A stretch of DNA of 6,073 bases. Source: Treponema sp. Its GTDB lineage: Bacteria > Spirochaetota > Spirochaetia > Treponematales > Treponemataceae. The translations under genes and the position numbers were made by a program. The DNA is taken from contig JAEDCT010000049.1 of NCBI GenBank assembly GCA_016294035.1, positions 1-6,073 on the forward strand. The letters run 5' to 3'. Every line of letters starts with the position of its first letter. The first letter of the stretch is position 1. Of this stretch, positions 1-5,756 are shown piece after piece. The notes under the pieces were generated by a model, which did not search any database, was not told the origin of the DNA, and was given only the letters and a program-made list of their open reading frames with translations.

Positions 1-78
1 ACACGAAGGATGCCTTGAAAAAGTTGTAAAAAATATATAATGCGGAAGCCCTGGGTCTGGCATTTACTGACAATCAGT

Positions 79-106
79 TTATCAAATTAAATTTTTTTTG
101 TAGAAT
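79..106 (+). promoter_or_regulatory. Weak candidate promoter for the AICAR formyltransferase gene
   Basis: A TAGAAT hexamer at 101-106 resembles a -10 box. TTATCA at 79-84 matches four of six positions of the -35 consensus with a 16-nt spacer. TG sits directly before the -10, the same arrangement as in the much clearer ppdK promoter. The surrounding DNA is so AT-rich that chance matches are common, so this is only the best candidate in the leader. Confidence 0.3.
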
Positions 107-132
107 AAATAAATAATTTTTCTTTGTTTATT

Positions 133-136
133 GGAG
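133..136 (+). promoter_or_regulatory. Shine-Dalgarno site that sets the start of the formyltransferase gene
   Basis: GGAG lies 6 nt before the ATG at 143. The reading frame is open a little further, to a TTG at 131, but that TTG touches the GGAG itself and has no ribosome-binding sequence of its own. The site therefore favours 143 as the start. Confidence 0.75.
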
Positions 137-142
137 TATCAG

Positions 143-1315
143 ATGAAAGAAATGGAATTGAAGTATGGATGTAATCCTAATCAGAAACCGGCCCGTGTGT
201 TTATGGAAGATGGAGAGCTTCCTGTAGAAGTATTGAACGGAAGGCCTGGATTCATTAATTTGCTTGATGCATTGAATGGATGGCAGCTTGTAAAGGAATT
301 GAAGGAAGCTACAGGAATGCCTGCTGCAACCAGCTTTAAGCACGTATCTCCTGCAGGTGCTGCAATTGGCCGTCCACTAAGTGATACTCTTAAAAAAATC
401 TATTATACAGATGATGTTGAACTTACACCTCTTGCCTGTGCATATGCCCGTGCCCGTGGTGCAGACCGTATGTCTTCGTTTGGAGATTTTATTTCTCTGT
501 CAGACAAGTGTGACAAGGCAACAGCTCTCCTTATCAAGAAAGAAGTTTCAGACGGAATCATTGCTCCAGACTACGATGATGATGCACTTGAAATTCTCAA
601 GGCAAAGAAGAAGGGTGGATACTGCGTTCTCAAGATTGATCCTGATTATGTTCCAGCCGCAACAGAAAAGAAACAGGTGTTTGGAGTAACATTTGAACAG
701 GGGCATAACTTTATCAAGCTTGATGAAAATGCTCTTTCAAATATTGTTACAGAAAATAAGAGTTTATCAAAAGAAGAAAAAGATAATCTTATCATTGCAC
801 TCATTGTTCTCAAGTACACACAGTCAAATTCAGTTTGCTATGTAAAGGACGGACAGGCAATTGGTATCGGTGCCGGCCAGCAGTCACGCATTCACTGTAC
901 ACGTCTTGCAGGTGACAAGGCAGACAAGTGGTGGCTTCGTCAGGCTCCACAGGTTCTTGGTCTTGATTTCAAGGCAGACATTAAGAGAGCAGACCGCGAC
1001 AATACAATCGATGTATACACAAGTGATGATTATGATGATGTTCTTGCAGAAGGCGTATGGCAGAATTTCTTCAATACAAAACCAGCTGTGTTTACTCGTG
1101 AAGAACGCAAGGCATGGATTGCAAAGAATACAGATGTTGCTCTTGGATCAGATGCATTCTTCCCATTTGGTGATAACATTGAACGTGCTCACAGAAGTGG
1201 TGTAAAGGTAATTGCTCAGCCAGGCGGATCGGTTCGTGATGACAACGTAATTGAATGTGCAAACAAGTACAACATGGTTATGGCATTTAACGGCATCAGG
1301 CTTTTCCATCACTAA
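143..1315 (+). CDS. Stand-alone phosphoribosylaminoimidazolecarboxamide (AICAR) formyltransferase
   Basis: This 390-residue cytosolic enzyme should transfer a formyl group from 10-formyl-tetrahydrofolate to AICAR, giving FAICAR, the penultimate step of de novo IMP synthesis. Visible family motifs in order are YGCNPNQ (8-14), FKHVSPAG (65-72, with the catalytic Lys66-His67 pair), YARARGADRMSSFGDF (101-116), SNSVCY (228-233), GIGAGQQSRIHCTRLAGDK (241-259), SDAFFPFGD (336-344), PGGSVRD (360-366) and a C-terminal RLFHH (386-390). The last resembles the end of animal ATIC. All conserved blocks are present, so it looks active. The N-terminal IMP cyclohydrolase (MGS-like) domain of bifunctional PurH is absent: the protein begins where the transformylase domain begins, and no cyclohydrolase gene is in the window. 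The ATG at 143 is chosen for its GGAG. No clear terminator follows, but ppdK has its own promoter, so an operon is not needed. Confidence 0.93.
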   Translation: MKEMELKYGCNPNQKPARVFMEDGELPVEVLNGRPGFINLLDALNGWQLVKELKEATGMPAATSFKHVSPAGAAIGRPLSDTLKKIYYTDDVELTPLACAYARARGADRMSSFGDFISLSDKCDKATALLIKKEVSDGIIAPDYDDDALEILKAKKKGGYCVLKIDPDYVPAATEKKQVFGVTFEQGHNFIKLDENALSNIVTENKSLSKEEKDNLIIALIVLKYTQSNSVCYVKDGQAIGIGAGQQSRIHCTRLAGDKADKWWLRQAPQVLGLDFKADIKRADRDNTIDVYTSDDYDDVLAEGVWQNFFNTKPAVFTREERKAWIAKNTDVALGSDAFFPFGDNIERAHRSGVKVIAQPGGSVRDDNVIECANKYNMVMAFNGIRLFHH

Positions 1316-1359
1316 TATTTTTCCTTGTTAGTTTTTGTGCAGGTGAATTATTTGTTTAA

Positions 1360-1388
1360 TTGACGACAGACAAATTTACTTGTATAAT
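1360..1388 (+). promoter_or_regulatory. Strong sigma-70 type promoter of ppdK
   Basis: TTGACG (1360-1365) and TATAAT (1383-1388) are separated by exactly 17 nt, giving 11 of 12 consensus matches. Transcription should begin near 1395, leaving a leader of about 25 nt. The open frame of ppdK extends back to a TTG at 1360, but that TTG is the first three bases of the -35 box, so it cannot be the start codon of a transcript from this promoter. The strength fits the heavy codon bias of the gene. Confidence 0.8.
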
Positions 1389-1408
1389 TTTTAGTCACAT
1401 ATATATAT

Positions 1409-1413
1409 GGAGG
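1409..1413 (+). promoter_or_regulatory. Shine-Dalgarno site of ppdK
   Basis: GGAGG lies 6 nt upstream of the ATG at 1420. Together with the promoter it fixes the start there rather than at the in-frame TTG 60 nt upstream. Confidence 0.9.
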
Positions 1414-1419
1414 ACATTA

Positions 1420-4302
1420 ATGGCTAAGACCAAATATGTTTATTACTTTGGTGACGGTGATGCAGAAGGCGACGAGTCAATGCGTCTCATCCTCGGTGGA
1501 AAGGGTGCTAACCTTGCTCAGATGGCAAAGAAACCTTTGAGCCTTCCAGTTCCATCAGGATTCACAATTTCAATCGACGTATGTCAGGAATACTACAAGC
1601 TCGGAAGAAAGTATCCTGCATCTCTCGCAGCAGAAGTACAGAAGTACCTCACAAAGCTTGAAAAGTCTATGGGCAAAAAGCTCGGTGACGAAAAGGATCC
1701 ACTCCTTGTTTCAGTTCGCTCAGGTGCAGCTGAATCTATGCCAGGTATGATGGATACAATCCTCAACCTCGGTCTCAACGACAAGTCAGTTATCGGACTT
1801 GCAACAAAGACAAACAATGCTCGTTTCGCATGGGACGCATACCGCCGCTTCATCCAGATGTACGGTAACGTTGCTATGGGTGTTGATCATGACAAATTTG
1901 AAGAAATCCTTGACTCTGTAAAGAAGGCTCGCGGTGTTAAAGAAGACGTTGAGCTTAAGACAGAAGACCTCCAGGAAGTTGTAGCTAAGTACAAGGCTAT
2001 GTACAAGGCAGAAAAGGGTAAGGACTTCCCACAGGATCCTCAGGAACAGATGTGGGGAGCTATCGGTGCCGTATTCGGTTCTTGGATGAACGAACGTGCT
2101 ATCGTTTACCGCAAGCTCAACAACATTGATGAAAACAAGATTAAGGGTACAGCTGTTACTGTAATGGCAATGGTATTCGGTAACATGGGTGAAACATCAG
2201 GAACTGGTGTTGCATTCTCTCGTGACCCATCAACTGGTGAAAACCACTTCATGGCAGAATACCTCATCAACGCTCAGGGAGAAGACGTTGTTGCCGGTAT
2301 CCGTACTCCAATGGACATTTCTGCACTGGAAAAGCAGCAGCCAAAGATTTTTGAAGAAATCACAAAGATCCGCAACCGCCTCGAAAAGCACTACCGCGAC
2401 ATGCAGGATATGGAATTCACAGTTCAGGAAGGAAAACTGTACATGCTCCAGTGCCGCAACGGTAAGCGCACAGGTCCAGCAGCTGTTAAGATGGCTGTAG
2501 ACATGGTAGCAGAAAAGATGATCACAAAAGAAGAAGCTCTTCTCCGCGTTAAGCCAGATCAGCTTGATCAGCTCCTCCATCCACAGTTCGACAAGAACGC
2601 AATCAAAAATGCAAAGCCACTCGCTTCAGCTCTCAACGCATCTCCAGGTGCTGGTTGTGGTGCAATCGTATTCACAGCAGAAGAAGCTGTTGAATGGAAC
2701 AAGGCTGGAAAGAAGGTAATGCTCGTTCGCAAGGAAACATCTCCAGATGATATCGCTGGTATGTACGTTGCACAGGGTATTCTTACTTCAACAGGTGGAC
2801 GTACATCACACGCAGCTGTTGTTGCTCGTGGTATGGGTACACCTTGTGTTTGTGGTTGTGCAGATGTAGTATTCACATCAAAAGATACAGTTACAATCGG
2901 TGGAAAATCATTCAAGAAGGGTGATGTTATTTCTATCGACGGTTCAACAGGTAAAGTATACGGTGAAGCAATTCCTGTAACTCCAGCTGCTGTTTCTGGC
3001 GACCTCAAGACATTCCTCGGTTGGGCAGATGAAATCCGTGCTAAGTCAGTACGCACTACAAAGTCTGGAAAGAAGGTTACAGGTTTCGGAGTTCTCGCAA
3101 ACGCAGAACAGAACGAAGCAAAGCAGGCTTTCGACTTTGGTGCAGCTGGTATCGGTCTTTGCCGTACAGAACACATGTTCTTTGAAGAACCAAAGCTTTC
3201 TTCATTCCAGAAGATGATCATCTCTGAAGATACAGAAGCTCGCAAGGCTAACCTCAAGGCTATCCTCCCACTTCAGCAGAAGGACTTCTACAATATCATC
3301 AAGACAATGGAAGGACGCTCTGTAACAATCCGTCTTCTTGACCCACCTCTCAACGAATTCGTACAGGCAGAAACTCCAGAACTCGCTTCAGCACTTGCAA
3401 AGAAGCTTGGTGTATCTGTAGAAACAATCAACAAGAAGTATGCTGAACTCAACGAACACAACCCAATGCTCGGACATCGTGGTTGCCGTCTTGCTATCAC
3501 ATACCCAGAAATCTACGAAATGCAGGTTGAAGCTATTGCTCGTGCAACAGCTCAGGCTCAGAAAGAAGGTCTCAAGCATGACGTTCGCATCATGATCCCT
3601 AACGTAACAACATTCGCAGAACTTAAGCAGATCCGCGCACAGGCTGAAGCAGTTATTGCAACTGTTAACCAGGAATGCGGAACAAAGCTCAAGTTCCAGA
3701 TTGGATCTATGATCGAATTCCCACGTGCTGCTTGTAACGCTGACAAGATTGCAGAATATGCAGACTTCTTCTCATTCGGTACAAACGACCTTACACAGAC
3801 AACATACGGATTCTCACGCGACGACTACTCTAAGTTCATCGATTCTTACCTTGATCAGAAAGTTCTCCTCAAGGACCCATTTGCAACACTTGATGCAACT
3901 GGTGTTGGTGACATGATCGAAATCGCAGAAGCACGCGGACGTTCTGTAAACAAGGACCTCCACCTCGGAATCTGTGGTGAACATGGTGGTGACCCAGACT
4001 CAATCAAGCTCTGCTATGCTCTTGGTCTTAACTACGTATCATGTTCTCCATTCCGCGTACCAGCAGCTCGTCTTGCAGGTGCACAGGCAGTAATCGAAGC
4101 AGCTAAGGCAGCTAAGGCAGCTAAGGCTACAGCAAAGAAGCCAGCAGCTAAGGCTCCAGCTAAGAAAGTAGCAGAAAAGAAGGTAGCAGCTAAGGCAGCT
4201 CCTGCAAAGAAGGCTACAGCAGCAAAGAAGCCAGCAGCTAAGGCTACAGCAAAGAAGGCTCCAGCTAAGAAGCCAGCAGCAAAGAAAACAACAAAGAAGT
4301 AA
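1420..4302 (+). CDS. ppdK: Pyruvate,phosphate dikinase with a lysine/alanine-rich C-terminal tail
   Basis: The cytosolic enzyme interconverts pyruvate, ATP and phosphate with PEP, AMP and pyrophosphate. In fermentative anaerobes it often works as a PPi-linked replacement for pyruvate kinase. The 960-residue product has three parts. An N-terminal ATP-grasp region runs to about 350, with GGKGANLAQM at 26-35 and SVRSGAAESMPGMMDT at 98-113. A swivelling phosphohistidine domain carries TGGRTSHAAVVARG (458-471), with His464 as the phosphorylated residue. A PEP/pyruvate TIM barrel carries GLCRTEHMFFE (579-589), MLGHRGCRL (683-691), IGSMIEFPRA (761-770), FFSFGTNDLTQTTYG (783-797) and GICGEHGG (850-857), where Cys852 is the expected catalytic cysteine. 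The typical family length is about 875-890. Here roughly 70 residues (about 891-960) of Ala, Lys, Pro and Thr are added, with about two dozen lysines and one acidic residue. Codon use is strongly biased (AAG, GAA, CAG, CTC, AAC), implying high expression, and it continues unchanged into the tail. Confidence 0.97.
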   Translation: MAKTKYVYYFGDGDAEGDESMRLILGGKGANLAQMAKKPLSLPVPSGFTISIDVCQEYYKLGRKYPASLAAEVQKYLTKLEKSMGKKLGDEKDPLLVSVRSGAAESMPGMMDTILNLGLNDKSVIGLATKTNNARFAWDAYRRFIQMYGNVAMGVDHDKFEEILDSVKKARGVKEDVELKTEDLQEVVAKYKAMYKAEKGKDFPQDPQEQMWGAIGAVFGSWMNERAIVYRKLNNIDENKIKGTAVTVMAMVFGNMGETSGTGVAFSRDPSTGENHFMAEYLINAQGEDVVAGIRTPMDISALEKQQPKIFEEITKIRNRLEKHYRDMQDMEFTVQEGKLYMLQCRNGKRTGPAAVKMAVDMVAEKMITKEEALLRVKPDQLDQLLHPQFDKNAIKNAKPLASALNASPGAGCGAIVFTAEEAVEWNKAGKKVMLVRKETSPDDIAGMYVAQGILTSTGGRTSHAAVVARGMGTPCVCGCADVVFTSKDTVTIGGKSFKKGDVISIDGSTGKVYGEAIPVTPAAVSGDLKTFLGWADEIRAKSVRTTKSGKKVTGFGVLANAEQNEAKQAFDFGAAGIGLCRTEHMFFEEPKLSSFQKMIISEDTEARKANLKAILPLQQKDFYNIIKTMEGRSVTIRLLDPPLNEFVQAETPELASALAKKLGVSVETINKKYAELNEHNPMLGHRGCRLAITYPEIYEMQVEAIARATAQAQKEGLKHDVRIMIPNVTTFAELKQIRAQAEAVIATVNQECGTKLKFQIGSMIEFPRAACNADKIAEYADFFSFGTNDLTQTTYGFSRDDYSKFIDSYLDQKVLLKDPFATLDATGVGDMIEIAEARGRSVNKDLHLGICGEHGGDPDSIKLCYALGLNYVSCSPFRVPAARLAGAQAVIEAAKAAKAAKATAKKPAAKAPAKKVAEKKVAAKAAPAKKATAAKKPAAKATAKKAPAKKPAAKKTTKK
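4099..4299 (+). repeat. Low-complexity Ala/Lys coding repeats forming the PPDK tail
   Basis: This stretch at the end of ppdK is built from GCA/GCT, AAG and CCA codons in shuffled short units such as AAK, PAAK, APAKK and ATAKK. It contains an exact 26-nt direct repeat (4130-4155 and 4220-4245), 90 nt or 30 codons apart, and a triple GCAGCTAAG-type run near 4100-4124. The structure suggests growth by slippage or unequal exchange while staying in frame. The protein resembles the basic tails of bacterial histone H1-like and HU proteins. Any nucleic-acid or polyanion binding is inference. Confidence 0.85.
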
Positions 4303-4332
4303 TTAAAAAAATACATCCTGTATTTTTTTAAT
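4302..4332. terminator. Perfect 14-bp AT palindrome just after ppdK, possible weak bidirectional terminator
   Basis: ATTAAAAAAATACA (4302-4315) and TGTATTTTTTTAAT (4319-4332) are perfect reverse complements around a TCC loop, and the palindrome begins on the last base of the ppdK stop codon. The stem is nearly all A/T, so it is weaker than a normal intrinsic terminator, but its right arm supplies a run of seven U. It could act as an inefficient terminator or a 3'-end stabiliser. Confidence 0.6.
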
Positions 4333-4333
4333 A

Positions 4334-4355
4334 GCGGGTTTCTAGCGAAACTCGC
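4334..4355 (+). repeat. Hairpin repeat, copy 1
   Basis: The arms GCGGGTTTC and GAAACTCGC form a 9-bp stem around a TAGC loop. One pair is a G-U wobble, and it forms only in the plus-strand RNA; the minus-strand RNA would have an A-C mismatch. Copy 2 lies exactly 66 nt downstream and differs by one loop base. Similarity continues for about 20 nt past the hairpin (a GGTA or GGAT piece, then TTGTTRCTA and TGTT), giving a degenerate unit of about 43 nt. Confidence 0.75.
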
Positions 4356-4379
4356 AGGTATTTGTTACTATGTTTAGAC

Positions 4380-4395
4380 GCGCCGTCCATGGCGC
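4380..4395 (+). repeat. GC-rich hairpin between the two repeat copies
   Basis: GCGCC and GGCGC pair as a 5-bp stem around the loop GTCCAT, and GA/TC can extend it past one bulged C. It occupies the same position after copy 1 that the terminator stem occupies after copy 2. It has no following T-tract, so it is not a terminator itself. Confidence 0.5.
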
Positions 4396-4399
4396 TCCA

Positions 4400-4421
4400 G
4401 CGGGTTTCTAGGGAAACTCGC
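4400..4421 (+). repeat. Hairpin repeat, copy 2
   Basis: The arms GCGGGTTTC and GAAACTCGC are the same as in copy 1, around a TAGG loop. The same G-U wobble is present. A related linker follows and leads into the strong terminator. Confidence 0.75.
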
Positions 4422-4442
4422 GGATAGTTGTTGCTAATGTTG

Positions 4443-4482
4443 AAAAGACCCTTTCGGTAGTAATATCGTGAGGGTCTTTTTT
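4443..4482 (+). terminator. Strong rho-independent terminator
   Basis: AAAAGACCCT (4443-4452) pairs with AGGGTCTTTT (4471-4480). Inside it CGGTA and TATCG extend the stem across a small internal loop to a four-base GTAA loop. Six T (4477-4482) follow the GC-rich part, and the A-run on the left could allow some termination in reverse. This is the most convincing end for transcripts from ppdK, giving a structured 3' region of about 180 nt. Alternatively it could end a separate small RNA. Confidence 0.9.
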
Positions 4483-4499
4483 ATTTAAGAATGAGGTTA

Positions 4500-4505
4500 T
4501 ATAAT
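4500..4505 (+). promoter_or_regulatory. TATAAT box immediately before hisK, candidate leaderless promoter
   Basis: A perfect TATAAT ends 6 nt before the ATG at 4512, so transcription would be expected to begin at or within a base of that ATG. The -35 position falls on the T-tract of the upstream terminator and has no TTGACA match. No Shine-Dalgarno sequence lies at a useful distance from either candidate start codon. Chance TATAAT matches are possible in AT-rich DNA. Confidence 0.4.
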
Positions 4506-4511
4506 TATTAT

Positions 4512-5297
4512 ATGAGACAGATTTCAAATTTTCATACACATACAGAGCTTTGCCATCACGCGAAGGGATCTCCAGCAGAATATTATGAACAGGCTGTAAA
4601 AGAAAGTTGTCTTGCATTGGGATTTTCTGATCATTGTCCTTATTTGGATAGTTTTTTTGATTATTGGCCAAATATCAGAATGTCAGTTGAAGAATCAGCA
4701 GATTACATTCGGGAAATTTCTGAAATCAAGGAGATGTCTTCATTTCCTGTATATGCAGGTTATGAGTGTGAATGGGAACCATTGTATGGCGACTGGTATG
4801 ATGAGTTGAAATCAACTTATGGAGCAGACTACCTGATTCTTGGTTCACATTGGGTCACAGATGGTTCATCACATATTTATGCACCTGAAATTGAAAGCCC
4901 AACACTCTTTAACAAATATATTGATCAGACAATTGACGGTCTTAGAAGTGGAAATTTTGCATTTCTGGCTCATCCGGATTTATTTATGATGGGGTACAGA
5001 AAGTGGGATGAGCAGTCAAAAGCCTGGAGTCAGGCCTTGATAGATGCAGCGGTTGATCTTGATGTTCCACTTGAAATAAACGGGCTTGGTATGTCGAGAA
5101 ATCCCTTCAACACAAAAAATGGAATGAGATATCAGTATCCTTTTGTTGAATTCTGGGAAATGGTAAGTCAGACAACTGCAAGAGTAATCTGTAATTCTGA
5201 TGCTCATAAACCTGAGGACATTATGCTGAATGCATGGAAAGCACGGGATTTTTCTTCAAGATTTGGGTTTGAACCTATTGATTCGATTTTTGAATAG
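4512..5297 (+). CDS. hisK: PHP-domain phosphatase, probable histidinol-phosphatase (HisK/HisJ type)
   Basis: The 261-residue cytosolic metallohydrolase should remove phosphate from L-histidinol phosphate, the penultimate step of histidine synthesis. PHP metal-site motifs appear in order: HTH (His8, His10) followed by CHHAKG, SDH (Asp40-His41), GYECEWEP (83-90, Glu85), GSHW (His113), AHPDLF (His154), LEINGLG (187-193) and NSDAHK (Asp230, His232). Length and motif order fit the HisK family. The polymerase-associated PHP family is unlikely because the protein is one free-standing domain. An upstream in-frame ATG at 4491 would add seven residues (MRLYNYY). The ATG at 4512 is preferred because family members usually begin only a few residues before the first HxH and because of the TATAAT placement. 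No other his genes are present, so a different phosphate ester cannot be excluded. Codon use is more AT-rich and less biased than in ppdK. It meets the next gene tail to tail, with 12 nt between stops. Confidence 0.85.
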   Translation: MRQISNFHTHTELCHHAKGSPAEYYEQAVKESCLALGFSDHCPYLDSFFDYWPNIRMSVEESADYIREISEIKEMSSFPVYAGYECEWEPLYGDWYDELKSTYGADYLILGSHWVTDGSSHIYAPEIESPTLFNKYIDQTIDGLRSGNFAFLAHPDLFMMGYRKWDEQSKAWSQALIDAAVDLDVPLEINGLGMSRNPFNTKNGMRYQYPFVEFWEMVSQTTARVICNSDAHKPEDIMLNAWKARDFSSRFGFEPIDSIFE

Positions 5298-5309
5298 AAG
5301 CAGATTGAA

Positions 5310-5510
5310 TTATCGTTTGTGCTCGTGAGTTTTGTAATATTTTTGCTTGTCTTCATAATATAATTTCTCCTCTTTGGGTGTCGCTCTTCGGGCGGAAATA
5401 ATACGGATATTATTTTCACCACGTTCTGTATAGACCACAAATAAAATCCGTTCTACACAATCAATTACATTATATCTTTCTTCTGATTCATCAGAATGTT
5501 CTTCATCCAA
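5310..5510 (-). pseudogene. BrnT-family (DUF497) toxin remnant lacking its N-terminus
   Basis: BrnT proteins are small RNase toxins of type II toxin-antitoxin pairs, normally 90-100 residues and followed by the antitoxin BrnA. The visible 66 residues match the C-terminal two thirds: DEEHSDESEERYNVI (2-16), then VERILFVVYTERGE (19-32), then IRIISARRATPKEEKLYYE (35-53). The beginning, which normally carries a WD and a KHG-type segment, is missing. A TGA lies in frame four codons before the first usable codon, a TTG at 5510, and neither other frame upstream shows the lost part, so a single frameshift does not explain it. An AAAGG 5 nt before the TTG could still allow translation of the fragment. 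No BrnA follows: hisK begins 12 nt past the stop on the other strand. Most likely it is a decayed toxin; a short stand-alone DUF497 protein is the alternative. Confidence 0.7.
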
Positions 5511-5756
5511 AGTTTCCTTTCAAAGCTCCGCTTCCTTTTGCTCTTACATGCGACCATGCAGCAAGTATCAGCAAAGAAAGAAGATTTGTATTTCCGTGAT
5601 TCAGCATTCAAGAAATACTGCATGAATCCTGTTTATTTCTTTTGTTCTGTCATGCTTTAACTGTCTAAGTTCTTTTAGTATCTGTCTTAGATTCAGTAAA
5701 ACTACTTCACAGCCAACTTTTGTCGGCTTTGAAAATTATGATTTATTTATATTTTA
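5511..5756. other. Gene-poor stretch between toxin remnant and restriction-type gene
   Basis: No recognisable gene is seen in this 246-bp stretch. The minus strand holds a 52-codon ATG frame (5623 to 5465) that overlaps the toxin remnant in another frame. Its middle contains FFADTCCMVACKSKRKRSF, which I cannot assign. A 34-codon plus-strand frame starts at 5556. Small repeats include CTGTCTAAG/CTGTCTTAG (from about 5661 and 5681) and a 7-bp inverted repeat CATGCAG/CTGCATG (5555-5561 and 5618-5624). This is where the missing start of the toxin gene should lie, so it may be inserted or rearranged DNA. Confidence 0.4.
5711..5728 (-). terminator. Candidate terminator hairpin of the restriction-type gene
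   Basis: On the minus strand AGCCGAC and GTTGGCT form a 7-bp stem with one G-U wobble around an AAAA loop, about 28 nt after the stop codon of the gene ending at 5757. On the plus strand the same position is an A-C mismatch, which favours the minus-strand reading. Only a short interrupted T-run (a TTTT about 10 nt further on) follows, so termination may be weak. Confidence 0.35.

Noticed and set aside
1..40. Possible 3' end of an upstream plus-strand gene: frame 3 reads TKDALKKL then stop at 27-29, and frame 2 reads HEGCLEKVVKNI then stop at 38-40.
   Set aside because: Both are too short to choose between or to distinguish from chance. Sequence left of the window would decide.
40..78. ZTP (pfl) or purine riboswitch before the AICAR formyltransferase, suggested by CCCTGGGTCTGGCA near 49-62.
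   Set aside because: The match to the CCGCCUGGGCA-type element is poor. The GUGACUGG-type 5' element and a terminator with expression platform are not visible. The context is tempting because ZTP is an AICAR derivative, so a covariance-model search with more upstream sequence would be decisive.
66..99. Hairpin ACTGA-CAA-TCAGT followed by a run of eight T (92-99) as an intrinsic terminator.
   Set aside because: The stem is only 5 bp and the T-run starts 13 nt after it, too far for a normal terminator.
1593..1853. Open frames antisense to ppdK, including longer ones at 2568-3257 and 4032-4316.
   Set aside because: They are mirror images of a strongly codon-biased gene. The last is merely the complement of the Ala/Lys tail and reads as a false hydrophobic protein.
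5204..5440. Second minus-strand frame overlapping the toxin remnant, 78 codons.
   Set aside because: It has no family features and overlaps the hisK end. The BrnT-like frame accounts for the conserved signal here.
5555..5624. Inverted repeat CATGCAG/CTGCATG as ends of a tiny mobile element.
   Set aside because: Seven base pairs over 56 nt is near chance level, with no flanking target duplication.
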